NCBI RefSeq assembly: GCF_024362695.1
Contig: NC_065407.1
Span: forward strand, 13,578,001 to 13,642,000
Direction: 5' to 3'
DNA: 64,000 nucleotides
DNA from: Pectinophora gossypiella
Lineage: Eukaryota > Arthropoda > Insecta > Lepidoptera > Gelechiidae
Shown: piece after piece, positions 31,595 through 41,689 of the stretch
Numbering within the stretch: position 1 is the stretch's first letter
Layout of the letters: each line of letters starts with the position of its first letter
Position numbers and translations under genes: made by a program
The notes under the pieces: generated by a model
Database searches by the model: none
What the model was told of the DNA's origin: nothing
Seen by the model: the letters and a program-made list of their open reading frames with translations, nothing else

Positions 31595-32125
31595 ACTTTT
31601 TACCGTTATATATACGTCGGGAGGTAAGCGATATTTGCTATCTCATGAACATTGCTAATAATAAAGTTGATAGCCCTGAATTGCTCTCCAAGCTTAGTCT
31701 TCGAACGGATCTACTAAAATATAGGAAACGGCCAATCCTACGTATATCCATGGCTATAACTAATTATAGGCGAAACTCTTTCTTGTTACGCAGCATCAAG
31801 CAATTTAATGATATTTCGGGTATAATTGACATCGACCTATTCTGTACAAGCACATCAACTGTAAGAAGACATAAAACACAGCATCACTTTAGTGACTAAT
31901 TGGTTCCTCACTATTGCATCTATACCGGTTTAAACCACCGAATAGGTACATTCGTTTTATTATTATTTAAGTTTGTGGCATAAGCATGAACTGTTTAATT
32001 TACATACAATTAATAGGTATTATTTAACTGTGGAGATTTTTTGTTAGCACATTGTTAAGCAATCAGTTTTATATACTATAATGCTATTTGTCTGTAAATC
32101 TTTCTAAAAAAATAAATAAAAAAAG
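31595..32125 (+). mobile_element. LINE RT C-terminus with 3' UTR and A-rich tail
   Basis: The open frame to the stop at 31897 reads IRREVSDICYLMNIANNKVD, SPELLSKLSLRTD, IDIDLFCTS. A D-x-x-x-L plus S-P-E-L-L-S-K-L pattern ahead of an N-x-x-x-x-x-D-x-F end is typical of Jockey-group insect LINEs. The 3' UTR ends in AAATAAATAAAAAAAG near 32125. 5' truncated; about 100 codons remain without a stop. Confidence 0.75.
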
Positions 32126-32204
32126 ATTGCGTTCAGATTATCTTTTCGGTTATGTCGTTCAAGTCGTCTAAGGACCGCGACACTAGTGGTGTATTTGGTA
32201 TGGT

Positions 32205-32342
32205 AGGGGTGTTAATAAACTAATCTCAGCTGAGACTGCGCTCAAGATCATGCTCAAGTCCCTGATTTTATATGAGAACTGTCACATTGACATGATCGTG
32301 AGGGCAATCTCAAAGCCGAGATTGGTTTATTAATACCACCCT
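32205..32342. mobile_element. MITE-I copy 1
   Basis: TIRs: GGGGTGTTAATAAACTAATC left; the right end GTTTATTAATACCACCC is its complement. TA flanks both ends. Inside: CTCAGCTGAGACTGCGCTCA. Other copies at 38540 and 42309. Confidence 0.8.
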
Positions 32343-32412
32343 AGGAAACAATAGTGTCGCCATCAACCAAATGTTAAGCAGTCCAGACAAGTTTTCTGTT
32401 GCACTATTTATG

Positions 32413-32554
32413 TACGGTCACGAGCATTAATATGAATACACTTTGGTACCATGTCACATTAACTTTATTGTCAAATTGAACTGTAAATCTCACGAAATGT
32501 CAAATATGTGCGACAGAGTCCTAAAGTGGGTACATTATATTGCTCATGACTGTA
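32413..32554. mobile_element. MITE-T copy 1 (Tc1/mariner-like)
   Basis: Left TACGGTCACGAGCATTAATA, right (complement) TACAGTCATGAGCAATATAA; TA at both ends is the expected Tc1/mariner target. 142 bp, no transposase. Lies 70 bp from MITE-I. Confidence 0.85.
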
Positions 32555-32589
32555 CAAGAATCTTGAATATGGCAATTACAAAAAAAAAA

Positions 32590-32760
32590 AAACAAAGGAG
32601 ACCTGGCGACGTTCAGTCGACCGGGAATTAAAAACTCTCGGCATATCATGGAAGCAAGCTGGCTGCAAAAGATCGCGGGGAGTGGAAATCTGTTATTCAA
32701 GCCTACATCCCAACAGGGGATAAAAGGATTAGAAGAAAAAAGAAGGATCACCAAAAAAAA
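32590..32760 (+). mobile_element. Frameshifted LINE C-terminus
   Basis: One frame reads TWRRSVDRELKTLGISWKQA; a second, from 32660, reads AAKDRGEWKSVIQAYIPTG. Together they follow a LINE reverse-transcriptase end, with one frameshift between. A poly-A run at 32579 precedes and an A-rich tract follows. Confidence 0.65.
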
Positions 32761-32925
32761 CATCACCAGCCCATTAACGTCCCCACTGCTGGGGCACGGG
32801 CCTTCCCTATAGATGGATAGGGAGATCGGGCCTTAAACCATCACGCGGGCCCAGTGCGGATTGGTGGTTATTAACGACTGCTAATGAAGCCAACGGCTTA
32901 ACATGCCTTCCGAAGCACGGAAAAA
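32758..32925 (-). mobile_element. SINE-C 3' part, minus strand
   Basis: CATCACCAGCCCATTAACGT, GGGGCACGGGCCTTCCCTAT, AACGGCTTAACATGCCTTCC. The head is missing. Confidence 0.85.
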
Positions 32926-33049
32926 AAACATATTTCATCAAAATCATTTAAGTTGTTTTGGCGCGAAAGAATAACAGGCGGAGTAACTTTCGTTTTTATA
33001 ATATTAAAAGGGATGTATGTGTAGGGAAGTGTATGTGAATGTGTGGATG

Positions 33050-33112
33050 CGATACAACACTGCCTACCCCTTTGAAGATACACGCGTGATGCCTTGATAT
33101 GTTATGTGTATA
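33050..33112 (+). repeat. LINE-J 3' end
   Basis: ACACTGCCTACCCCTTTGAA, CACGCGTGATGCCTTGATAT. Confidence 0.5.
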
Positions 33113-33764
33113 AAAGTGCTGTCTTCCAGACACTTTAAAACTCACCTGGAATAATACATATGTGAGGTCTGACGATATATAAACGTATACAGGCTTATAT
33201 ATTTAATTTGCGTTCTCATTGTTTGACTTTTAAATTTTCCTTCGATGAACAATAATTTATAATTCTTATTAAGTTTGTCTATCAGCTAGTTTATTGATTG
33301 TCTTCAAAATATTAGTTTAGAAGTTATCGTATGATTTAAATTATAAGGTTTGGTTCAGCTAGTAAAATTATTAGTTTTAATATTAAACTAGCTTTTGCCC
33401 GCGACTCCGTCCGCGTGGCGTGTTATAAAAGGAAGATCTTTGTGTGTGTGGGAGAAAGGTTAAAAAATGCTTAATTTTATTTTTTTTAAATGAGGTTACA
33501 GTACAAGTAGCTCAGTTAAATAATGAATTGTTATTAATTTCTAGATTATTAGTTTATTATTTGGTTTGATATTTTAGGAAAATACGATCAATTTCAAAAA
33601 TTTAAACAAAATTTAAAAATTACAACAGAAATACGCCGTGAAACGTCCGCCTGGAAAATTCAACAGAAAACTACCTACGAAAGATTTGAACAATCCAAGA
33701 ATAGTGAAAAGTTCGCCCGCAAAATTCAATATTTGACACGACCATCAACGAAGTCTGCCCTCAT

Positions 33765-33885
33765 CTCATGCGTCTGCCGCGTTCCGGTTGCTCACTCGGG
33801 TATCTGCCCCCCCTCCGCGCCTCGCCACCGCTGTCGCCGCCCCACAAACGCCGCCGCGGCCGCGACGTTTCTTGGTTGCCACTAC
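33765..33885. other. GC-rich block inside the Helitron, possible captured fragment
   Basis: About 120 bp rich in CCG/CGCC (GCCCCACAAACGCCGCCGCG) within AT-rich Helitron sequence. Open frames exist on both strands (33761-33991 minus; 33768-33995 and 33788-34009 plus), which is expected of GC-rich DNA and does not identify a gene. Helitrons are known to capture host fragments. Confidence 0.4.
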
Positions 33886-34610
33886 CGCGAGCTATAAATT
33901 TCAAGCCTCTAACTCGCTTCCCGTTCCCAGGGAAATTTTTAACTTTGCATTCACCAAGGTATATAATATATGCATGGCAAATTTCAAGCATCTAACTTAT
34001 GCAGTTTAGATTTTTTCATACATTTTTTTTTACCCGCCAATTCCCATTTTTCAAAATACAGCCATAACTAAAATTTATATTTACTAAGGTATGCATGCAT
34101 GCTTTTATTCGTAGCATGCATGCTAGATTGAAAACATCTATCTTACGCGGTTTAGATTTTATCATACAAATGTTTTTTTTCCGCTAATTCCCGTTCCCGT
34201 GGGAATTTTGCAATATCCAGTTGCAACTAAGCTTTAAGTTAACTATGGTACCTGCATGCCAAATTTCAAGCATCTAACTTAAGCGGTTTAGAATTTTTAT
34301 ACAAAAGGGTTTTCCCGCTAATTCCTGTTCCCGTGGGAATTTCGAGAATTCCTTTTTTAGTGCACCTCTACGGTACCTAAGCTACGTCCCTTCCTAATTT
34401 CAAGTGCCTACGTTTTTAGCCGTTTAGGCTGTGCGTTGATATGTCAGTCATTCGGTCATTCGGTTTCTCCTTTTATATATTTAGATATTTCCGTCATACA
34501 TGATTTATATGTAACTTTAACCATTAAGGCTGCTCATGCGACGGAAGCTTAAAAAATGGAGTAACTTCTCCCGTTTTCCCATAATTTCCCTTCACTACTC
34601 TACTATTCTC

Positions 34611-34745
34611 GGATTTTAATGAAACTTGGTACAATTATTCTTCATACTAGGAGTCTCTACTCCTATTGATTGTAGCGTGATGAAAAGTATACTATAACCT
34701 GCCCAGGAGTATGAAGAATAATTGTACCAAGTTTCATTAAAATCC
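34611..34745. repeat. Perfect 38-bp inverted repeat
   Basis: 34611-34648 and 34708-34745 are exact complements (GGATTTTAATGAAACTTGGT...), separated by 59 bp, inside the Helitron. Confidence 0.95.
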
Positions 34746-34916
34746 GTCCAGTAGTTTTTGTTTCTATAAGGAACATACAGACAGACAGACAGACAAAAAT
34801 TTTACTGATTGCATTTTTGGCATCAGTATCTATCACTAATCACCCCCTGATAGTTATTTTGAAAATATATTTAATGTACAGAATTGACCTCTCTACAGAT
34901 TTATTATAAGTATAGA

Positions 34917-35215
34917 TAAATTAAGCACGAGTTAAATTAAATCGAATCGAATATTTTTTTATATTGAAGGGAGAAATAGTGTCTCGTTTTTGTAGTATAA
35001 ATATGTTTAATAAATGTAAATTAAATATCGAAAGGCCCTATCTCACAAGGACACCGTAGTGGCACCACCTAGGTTGCGCAACCAACCAAATCCCGGGTAA
35101 TTTCTCGCTGGTGATGCAACCGTGGTGTCCGTTTCAATAAAGTTATATAGAAAACAGAGTTTATTTATTTATAAGAGGTATACCAACAGCTTAAATAATA
35201 AAACATTAAATAAAA
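34917..35215. other. No recognised feature
   Basis: AT-rich with a short GC-richer part at 35035-35120. Confidence 0.35.
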
Positions 35216-35220
35216 TAAGT

Positions 35221-35335
35221 CGTCTTCTTCTATCGTGTGGGTTGTGAGGTGGATTACCAACCCTATCAACCCTGTGTCAGGGTTACTATTGAGCCGCCAA
35301 AGACCCCAGACATGGCTCATGTGACGACTACTAAC
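35221..35335 (-). mobile_element. SINE-B 3' part, minus strand
   Basis: CTTCTTCTATCGTGTGGGTT, GTGAGGTGGATTACCAACCC, GAGCCGCCAAAGACC. 5' truncated. Confidence 0.85.
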
Positions 35336-35344
35336 AAAAAAAAT

Positions 35345-35980
35345 TAACACCAGGAATTGGACTGTTACATAAGCCAAATTATAGGTACATACAACATTTG
35401 CAGTGTAAACAACGTAATCTTTTAGAGTTGGTAGGTACTTAAAACAATACTACCCAATAAGTAATGCATTATCTTATCAACGCAGACGATCCAAAACAAA
35501 AGAAAATAGAATCCCAAACACGTCTATTTCTGCCGAATCACAAAAAAAAAGAACATAAAAAGGCCACGTCCTACTTGTTAACTTCAATTCGCGCCAAAAA
35601 AACAAACAATTTTTCCTTAAACCCTTTGGTTATTTCTGCCGACTTTTTCTTATCTGCCTCGCGGCAATTATATTTAATTTGTGGCACTGAATACAGGATT
35701 GAAGGCAGTTTCCGGGGTTGGTAGGCAGTGCCTACTAGGCACGATACGTAATTATTTTCGGTGTCCTTGAAAATGGCGGCCCTACCTCCTGATTTGTCCT
35801 GATACCGGTGCGTGCTCGTATCAAGCAACGTAACACGCAAACTGACCGTAACACCCTTTGTTCATACTTACATAGGCCTTTTTTAAATAAATTTCATTTC
35901 GAAATACTGGCACGGCGTTTGAGTGTATTGTAGTTCTCACATTACAATGGAATCGGGTTTATAGCGCTTACAGTTAGGTA
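35345..35980. other. Possible low-copy host DNA
   Basis: Overlapping frames on both strands (35464-35724 plus, 35571-35840 minus) show no domain. AAATGGCGGCCC at 35770 is of the type seen near promoters, but nothing else supports that. Confidence 0.3.
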
Positions 35981-35989
35981 TCATCATCA

Positions 35990-36356
35990 TCAGCCGTACG
36001 ACGCCCACTGCTGGGCATAGGCCTCCCCCAAGGATCTCCACGACGATTGGTCCCGCGCTACCCGCATCCAACGGCTTTCCGCGACCTTTACCAGATCGTC
36101 GGTCCACCTTGTAGCGGGCCTACCCACTGAGCGTCGTCCGACACGTGGTCGCCATTCCAGAACCCTTCCGCCCCAGCGGCCATCGGTTCTCCTCGCTATG
36201 TGTCCTGCCCACTGCCTTTGCAATTCTCCGAGCTATGTCGGTGACTTTAGTTCTCCTGCGGATCTCCTCATTTCTGATTCGATCCAGCAGGGAAATACCG
36301 AGCATAGCTCTCTCCATTGCCCGCTGAACGACACCGAGCCTCCTCACGAGACCCAT
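35990..36356 (-). mobile_element. LINE RT C-terminus with one frameshift, minus strand
   Basis: The first frame reads VQRAMERAMLGISLLDRIRN and EEIRRRTKVTDIARRIAK; the second, after about 36225, reads QWAGHIARRTDGRWGGRVLE, VGRPATRWTDDLVKVAESRW and SLGEAYAQQWASYG, then a stop. These motifs belong to a widespread lepidopteran endonuclease/reverse-transcriptase tail (RTE-like, my assignment). A short deletion at IAK/QW explains the shift. Confidence 0.88.
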
Positions 36357-36394
36357 AGTAAGCGGCCAGTTAGGTATATGAAATTGTTTTTTTT

Positions 36395-36598
36395 TTTAAT
36401 TAATAAACATGACCCACATTCCCGAGAAATGCATTTTCGGAGGTATGCGACCTAACCTGTATTGGGATGGTTTTCCCTACGCGGTTTGGAAGGTGAGACA
36501 GGGAATCGCTCCTGTAAAAAACCGGACCTGTCAAATCTTCAAGTTAGGTAAGCGGACCCCGTGAAGAACGGGATAATGCTAGGGAGATGATGAGTTAA
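36395..36598 (-). repeat. Repeat H
   Basis: Complement of 43500-43725: CCCGAGAAATGCATTTTCGG, GGTATGCGACCTAACCTG, AAAAACCGGACCTGTCAAAT, AAGTTAGGTAAGCGGACCCC. A 40-bp piece is also at 55412-55450. Class unknown. Confidence 0.7.
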
Positions 36599-36657
36599 TA
36601 AAGATGACCAAACATGCGCAAATCAAGAGAAAAATATCGAAAAGAAATTTAGTTTTG

Positions 36658-36935
36658 ATATACGTCCCACTGATGCGCACAGGCCTACCCACAATCAACC
36701 CGGATTATGGAGCATATACCACTACGCTGCTCCACTGCAGGTTTCCAGGACCAAGTACTAATTCATCAACATAACACATAAACAGCTTATATACGTCCCA
36801 CTGCTAAGCACAGGCCTGCCCTCAATCAACCGTAGAGGTATGGAGCATATTCCACGCTGCTCCACTGCGTGTTGATGGACGTGCTTTTACGGGTAATAGT
36901 CGGGACGGACGACCTAACGAGCCCTCCGAAGCGCG
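36658..36935 (-). mobile_element. Two SINE-A 3' parts in tandem, minus strand
   Basis: First: ATACGTCCCACTGATGCGCA to CTACGCTGCTCCACTGCAGG (36658-36755). Second: ATACGTCCCACTGCTAAGCA to GAGCCCTCCGAAGCG (36795-36935). Both lack the tRNA head. Confidence 0.8.
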
Positions 36936-37480
36936 TAATAATCTAAAACAAAAGTGGAAAAAATTAAAGTAAAATATAAATACCGTAACCAATTACCCTC
37001 CTAAAGGCGCATACGGTTTTCAAATAACCTAACGCTTAATAGTATAATTCGCGTCTTTGCTAGACTGGGAGCGAATGAAAATCTAATCTACCTATTAGTA
37101 CATGTACAGTTGCTTGTAAACACTAACAAGGGATTGTATCCTTTCTAAAATGATGGATGTGTTGAGCACCTGTTATCACGCGGTTTAACTTCATATCAAA
37201 AGTCGTTATTAGTGGATAGGTATCGTTAGCAGTCAGTAGACGTATTGTAGATATTTATCACATCTATTATTCAGTGTCGATTTCACGAGTTCATAGTTCA
37301 TACGTAGATAGTAACATTTGTTCTAACTGGCATTCAATCATTAACTACATTTGCTAACTGATGTAAAATTATATAAATTTATTGAAAACAAAAATATCGG
37401 GAGCAATGTTTCTTAGCATTTAAGATAGTATATTCATGTTTAATCAATATTAATAAAAAAAAAAATCTTTACTAGTTTGA
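36936..37480. other. No recognised feature
   Basis: AT-rich, no frame. Confidence 0.4.
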
Positions 37481-37482
37481 TC

Positions 37483-37725
37483 TACGGGATCCTATGGTCC
37501 AGCGGTTCACGATTCGGAGGTCCCGGATTTGAATCCCAGTGGATATATCTCAAAATCACCTTGTGATCCCTAGCTTGGTTAGCTCATTACAGGCTGATCA
37601 CATGGTTTCCCAAAACTAAGATGAACCGTGCTTCGGAAGGTTGATCCCGGTTATTACTTACTGATGTAAGTAAGTAGTCGTTATATGAGCCATGTCAGCG
37701 GCCTTTGGCGACCCATTGTATTATA
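37483..37725 (+). mobile_element. SINE-B, decayed
   Basis: GGATCCTATGGTCCAGCGGT, GGTCCCGGATTTGAATCCCA, GGCTGATCACATGG, ATGAGCCATGTCAGCGGCCT. Deletions in the middle and no 3' end. Confidence 0.8.
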
Positions 37726-37729
37726 TAAT

Positions 37730-38385
37730 AGCTTTTTCTCTCTTTCATCTTAACAATTCTTAATTTTTTTACGTAACCTTAATAAACCTTTGTAAAAAAA
37801 CTTATTATGAAATATATTTCAGTAAGATACCAATAAACAGAATGTAAATCCTCCACAGGCTTCGTCAGTACCAACATTCTTATTCAAAATCAAATCAAAA
37901 TAATAATAATAATTCATATTCAAATCCGCACAAGCTTCGTCAAAAAACAAAAATAATAATTATGATTTATAATTCTTAATTATAAATACTTAAAAAAAAG
38001 TTATTGTAATGTTACTTTTACATTTAAATGTTATTTCATTGCCTGTGTGATTATGTGTGTGTCTAATACCTAATATATAGTAAAAATCTTTTTATCTTTA
38101 ACTCTGTAGACTTTAGTCTTTTTAGTTTTAATGTTAAGATTTATCGTGCTCCAGCTTTGTATATATGATGATGTCGTGATCCAGACCATTTCGGCTACGG
38201 CGATTGCTTCAACTCCGACGTTCATGTGCTCGCATTTGGCCTATAACTAATATTGTTGGGAAAAATCCTCGCATATAGCGGGCATGTGAGCACACCATTT
38301 AAATATGTATAATTGATCGCCCCAGGTGGTCGGTTTTTCAATTTATCGAGCTTGGCATCAAGCAGTAAACAGTAACGTATATTAT
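37730..38385. other. Unassigned, part possibly a LINE 3' UTR
   Basis: 38150-38345 (GTGATCCAGACCATTTCGGC; GATCGCCCCAGGTGGTCGGT) vaguely resembles LINE 3' UTR text that I recall from moths. The rest is AT-rich. Confidence 0.25.
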
Positions 38386-38392
38386 ATGCACA

Positions 38393-38740
38393 AATAGCTG
38401 TCAGTCGCGATTTTGTTAGCTTGAAACCCTTTTATTAAAACTACAGAAATTTCATATTTTTTTTACCCCCTTAGGGGTAATATTTCGCAAAACCCGCATG
38501 CAAAATTTGAGACTCTTCGCACGTGTAGTTTTTTTGAAATGGCATTAATAAAATAATCTCAGTTTCGAAACCGCCCTCAAGATCAAGTCAATGTGACAGT
38601 TCTTATATCAAAACAGGGACTTGAGCTTCATCTTGAGGGCAGTTTCAATTGAGATTAGTTTCTTAATACCACCCTTAGATATCGCGATGAGTGAATGAGT
38701 CAGCCAATGAACCTTTCGCTTTTGTAAATAATATTACACC
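38393..38740 (-). mobile_element. Decayed Helitron with MITE-I inside
   Basis: AGCTGTCAGTCGCGATTTTG, TTTACCCCCTTAGGGGTAAT and, after the MITE, GTCAGCCAATGAACCTTTCG match 30433-30731 in order. Neither terminal signature is intact. Confidence 0.55.
38540..38675. mobile_element. MITE-I copy 2
   Basis: Ends GGCATTAATAAAATAATCTC and GAGATTAGTTTCTTAATACC; core TCTTGAGGGCAGTTTC. The inner part is inverted relative to copies 1 and 3 (the CATTGACTTGATC text faces the other way). Confidence 0.75.
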
Positions 38741-38744
38741 AAGA

Positions 38745-39405
38745 TTTAGTTTGCTTATCATAGAAAATAAGAGGGCGGGGCTCGGCCTTTTTTTCCCGTT
38801 TTCTAAGCTTAAATGTAGACGAATATTTAAACAGTATGGTGCTAGGTTACCAAGCAACAATATTATACCTAAATAAGTTCAACGTGTTAAATAATTCAAA
38901 CTAAGATTTACTAAAATTTACTTTTACAAACCATAGTAGAGAACTTACTGAGTCAACAACTTATGCGTTTCTACAACAATTATTTCTAATCAAAGAAAAG
39001 AAAAAAGTAGTATGTAAATTCAGGTAACAAAGCCGACTTAGAATGTTAGTTTACCATAGAATAGCTTTCCATGTTCACAGTCACGCAATAAAAAGGGTTT
39101 TAAAAATTAAGCTGTCCGTATATTCGCCTAGATACGATCTAAAACTTGTTACTGAGGAAATCACTTTTCGACTAAAACGTTCCGTTCAAAAAAAGAAATA
39201 AAACCGTAACTGAATGGAGAGTACCGAGTTGTGGGTTCAATGTACTTGATGCGTCGGATGTGGGTATAAAATGAATCTATGGCGAAATTCTGGCCCCGTC
39301 CATTTTATGAACAATTAGACCAACAGTTCCCAATAAATACATCTTGCCTGATCAATCGCGTAATATAACAGAGCATTTAGGGTCATGTTAGACAGAAAGC
39401 ACTGA
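38745..39405. other. No recognised gene
   Basis: Overlapping 61-codon frames on both strands at 38675-38876 have no domain. Confidence 0.35.
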
Positions 39406-39420
39406 TGCGTTCAAATGTTC

Positions 39421-39612
39421 CGAGTTCACGCTCTGCATTCTACGCTCATGCTCTGCACTCCGCGGTTACGCTTTGCATTCTGCGTTTCGCGTTCACGCTC
39501 TGCATTCCACGCTCACGCTCTACCGGTCACGCTCTACATTCCGCGTTCACGCTCTGTGTTCCGCGCTCACGCTCTGCATTCCGCGTTCACGCTCGGCACT
39601 CCGCGTTCACAT
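39421..39612 (+). repeat. Minisatellite, 12/24-bp unit
   Basis: Imperfect repeats of GCGTTCACGCTCTGCATTCC (with CGCTCACGCTCTGTGTTCCG variants), about 8 units. Frames in all three registers encode HALHSAF-type repeats, which is how a non-coding tandem array behaves. Confidence 0.9.
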
Positions 39613-39829
39613 TACAAGAGTCACACAAGAGACTCCAATTTATTTAGCGTATTATATTAAGCTGACAAGGTTTTCTGTGTTAGGTCCCTAATAAAAAAAC
39701 TACCAAAAGAATTAAGGAATGTTCTGAATAATTACATACCACCGCTTATTAACAGCCATTTTGTCAGCTTTACGACAAATCCAAGATGAAAAACAGCTTA
39801 TTGCTTACCTGAAACAATATAAAGAACAA

Positions 39830-39998
39830 ATTAAAACACATAATAACGGGTTCTTACCGCGTTTAAAGCAGGTATATGAGACCCGCCATATTTCGACACT
39901 GTTGCAAGTGTCATGATCACGGGATGACTGATGAGATTGAAGTGGAGTAGGTAGATCTATAATTTTCTACGAGCAGACATATCTGTCTACCCTCTTTC
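39830..39998 (+). repeat. Repeat E, longest copy
   Basis: CACATAATAACGGGTTCTTA, CAGGTATATGAGACCCGCCA, TCATGATCACGGGATGACTG, GAAGTGGAGTAGGTAGATCT, CAGACATATCTGTCTACCCT. Confidence 0.75.
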
Positions 39999-40059
39999 TT
40001 TGCCGCTTTGATAATAACCGCGTCAACTTAAAACAATGTAAGAACAAATTGTTACGCAA

Positions 40060-40345
40060 CATAAGCTCACAACTATATTTCCAACTAGGGTAATCAAAGG
40101 TACCACCATTATGTGTTGTATTAAGTGGCCACGCCTGACATAGCGTTCTGTTGGACCTACCTGATCCTACTCTATCGCCGTATATTATTCGAGTGTGTAC
40201 GAATATTAAAGCAAACTGCACGTAAGATAATTTATAACTCATTAGTACCAGTCCGGTACCGGGAATCAAACTGGCGCTCCCTGTCTGAAAAGCCAGCCGG
40301 TGACACTCAGGACCATAATGACTCACGCACAGGACCACATTGAAC
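40060..40345 (-). repeat. LINE-K fragment and tRNA-like relic
   Basis: 40060-40112 is a K-type end (CATAAGCTCACAACTATATT). 40245-40340, read on the minus strand, has GTTTGATTCCCGGTACCGGA and GGCTTTTCAGACAGGGAGCG, a tRNA-like T arm and upstream part. Both decayed. Confidence 0.35.
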
Positions 40346-40860
40346 AAAATGTTACTAAACAATAAATAAATTGGCACTTATACCAGTGATTACTGAATAG
40401 TTTCCAGTACTACATCTAGTGCACCTACAAGACAAGTGTCAATACATAACCTCCTACGGGATCCAGTATAACGATCCAAAGCGAGTTAGGCTATTAAATC
40501 ATACCTCCGAACCCGTAGTGGTGTGAACTGAATTTACCGCCACTTTGCCCTAACTAGGTCCTGGCCAACGCATTGTTAGTATTAATGGGTTCTAAAGTCT
40601 CTGTTTGGATTTAGTTTGAAACTAGACTTATAGGTCTGTAAGGGTACCAGTACACTGCATTTATAAAATGCTTAGGAATGTTGTGTAATCTTTATGTATA
40701 ATAATGGACTGTGAAATATGAAAGAAAGTAATCCTGAAGTCTCCACATGCGCGCTATTGCCGCGGTGCGATAAAGACCGTGGATTTTTAACAATAGGCGC
40801 AGCGAATACTGTCTTCTAGACATATTAGCCGAAGCAAACGTAAAAAAATTCGCGATAAAC
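40346..40860. other. No recognised feature
   Basis: Would be the first intron or downstream exon of the candidate minus-strand gene to its right, if that gene is real. I see no second exon. Confidence 0.3.
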
Positions 40861-40861
40861 C

Positions 40862-41026
40862 TCAAGGGCTCGATTCCAGCGTGATAAAGTAACCATTTAA
40901 GCCCCGCTGTACAATAAGGAGAACAAGAACAACTCCATTAACCTTCATCCACCATCCTTCTGGACAACAGAACCTCCTTACAAAGTCTCGTACGGCGAAG
41001 CTAGTCGCCTGTAGGTATTTATGCAT
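40862..41026 (-). CDS. Candidate first coding exon, possible secreted or membrane protein
   Basis: Minus-strand ATG at 41026 (context ACAATG) opens 54 codons to TGA at 40862. Residues 27-40 read MKVNGVVLVLLIVQ: a charged start and 11 hydrophobic residues, like a signal peptide or signal anchor. Possible splice donors are GTAAGG (exon end 40982) and AG|GTTAAT (exon end 40943). It lies 184 nt downstream of the promoter candidate. I do not recognise the protein; it may be a genuine first exon of a gene that extends left. Confidence 0.3.
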   Translation of the reverse strand: MHKYLQATSFAVRDFVRRFCCPEGWWMKVNGVVLVLLIVQRGLNGYFITLESSP

Positions 41027-41149
41027 TGTAAAGTCACTTCACTACAATAGCAAGATTATTTTTCTTGGACAGTCACAAAGTTCACAAAATTAGCACGGAT
41101 AACAGAGTTCGTAAATAACGGTCGATGGCGAAAATGTTCACACTAAAAT

Positions 41150-41225
41150 ACAACCGTAGCGCGGAAAGGAAGACAGCACGTCTGTCCTCGTGCGCGACCG
41201 ACAATGAACTGATCGCCAGTATCGC
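41150..41225 (-). promoter_or_regulatory. Candidate TATA-less core promoter: initiator plus DPE
   Basis: On the minus strand, TCAGTT (A+1 = 41210) matches the insect initiator TCAKTY, and AGACGT at exactly +28 to +33 (41183-41178) matches the DPE RGWYVT. The spacing is the one required in Drosophila promoters. The surrounding 140 bp is CpG-rich (GTCGGTCGCGCACGAGGACA) in AT-rich DNA. No TATA box at -30. Confidence 0.5.
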
Positions 41226-41448
41226 AAGTGACGGTAGTTTGACATAAACATGTTGTGTTTTTTTTTTAATAAATTTATTCGACCTTCGTTATAGTGTTGC
41301 CGAAAATTCAAATATGAATTAATCGATTATGGAGCCCCTAAATAATCTAAATATCGATATGTTTATCAATAGTGTCGTACAATCGCAACTTTTAATTTTT
41401 AACAGTTTAATTATTTCAAGTTATAATTATTTGTTATTAAATACAAAC

Positions 41449-41508
41449 TAACATAACATAATATAGCGTTACGCCTGTATCGCTGAAGGGGTAGGCAGAG
41501 GTATACCT
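41449..41508 (-). repeat. LINE-J 3' end, minus strand
   Basis: ATAACATAATATAGCGTTAC, GCCTGTATCGCTGAAGGGGT, AGGCAGAGGTATACC. Confidence 0.5.
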
Positions 41509-41689
41509 AAATAACCAAACTAACGACTCTAAAATTATGTTATGCGATGTTTTTCAACAATGTTTTCATTAGTATGGGAGAGAAGAAAACATGTGATGAA
41601 TGTAATGTTCGATAACGTTTTAAAACATTTCCTAACTGGCTATTTTTTTCAGTGTATTTATTACTTTTTAGCTATTCGTAATAAAAACA

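Larger units (their letters stand above)
33388..34916 (-). mobile_element. Complete 1,529-bp non-autonomous Helitron, minus strand
   Basis: The minus-strand 5' end TCTATACTTATAATAAATCT is preceded by A; the 3' end is a GC-rich hairpin (CGCGGACGGAGTCGCGGG) then AAAAGCTAG followed by T. These are canonical Helitron limits. Inside, CCCGTTCCCGTGGGAATTTT-type blocks recur at about 33915, 34185 and 34325, each near CATCTAACTTA text. A GC-rich block (33770-33880), a 38-bp inverted pair and (CAGA)n at 34778 are also present. No Rep/helicase. Confidence 0.88.

Noticed and set aside
33761..34009. Overlapping frames on both strands of the GC-rich block
   Set aside because: Stop-poor because of GC content, and located inside a Helitron. 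Kept only as a possible captured fragment.
39405..39691. Three overlapping plus-strand frames with HALHSAF repeats
   Set aside because: All three registers are open because the minisatellite unit is a multiple of three without stops; not protein evidence.
39967..40377. 136-codon minus-strand frame
   Set aside because: Crosses repeat E, a LINE-K end and a tRNA-like relic; no domain. Length is chance.
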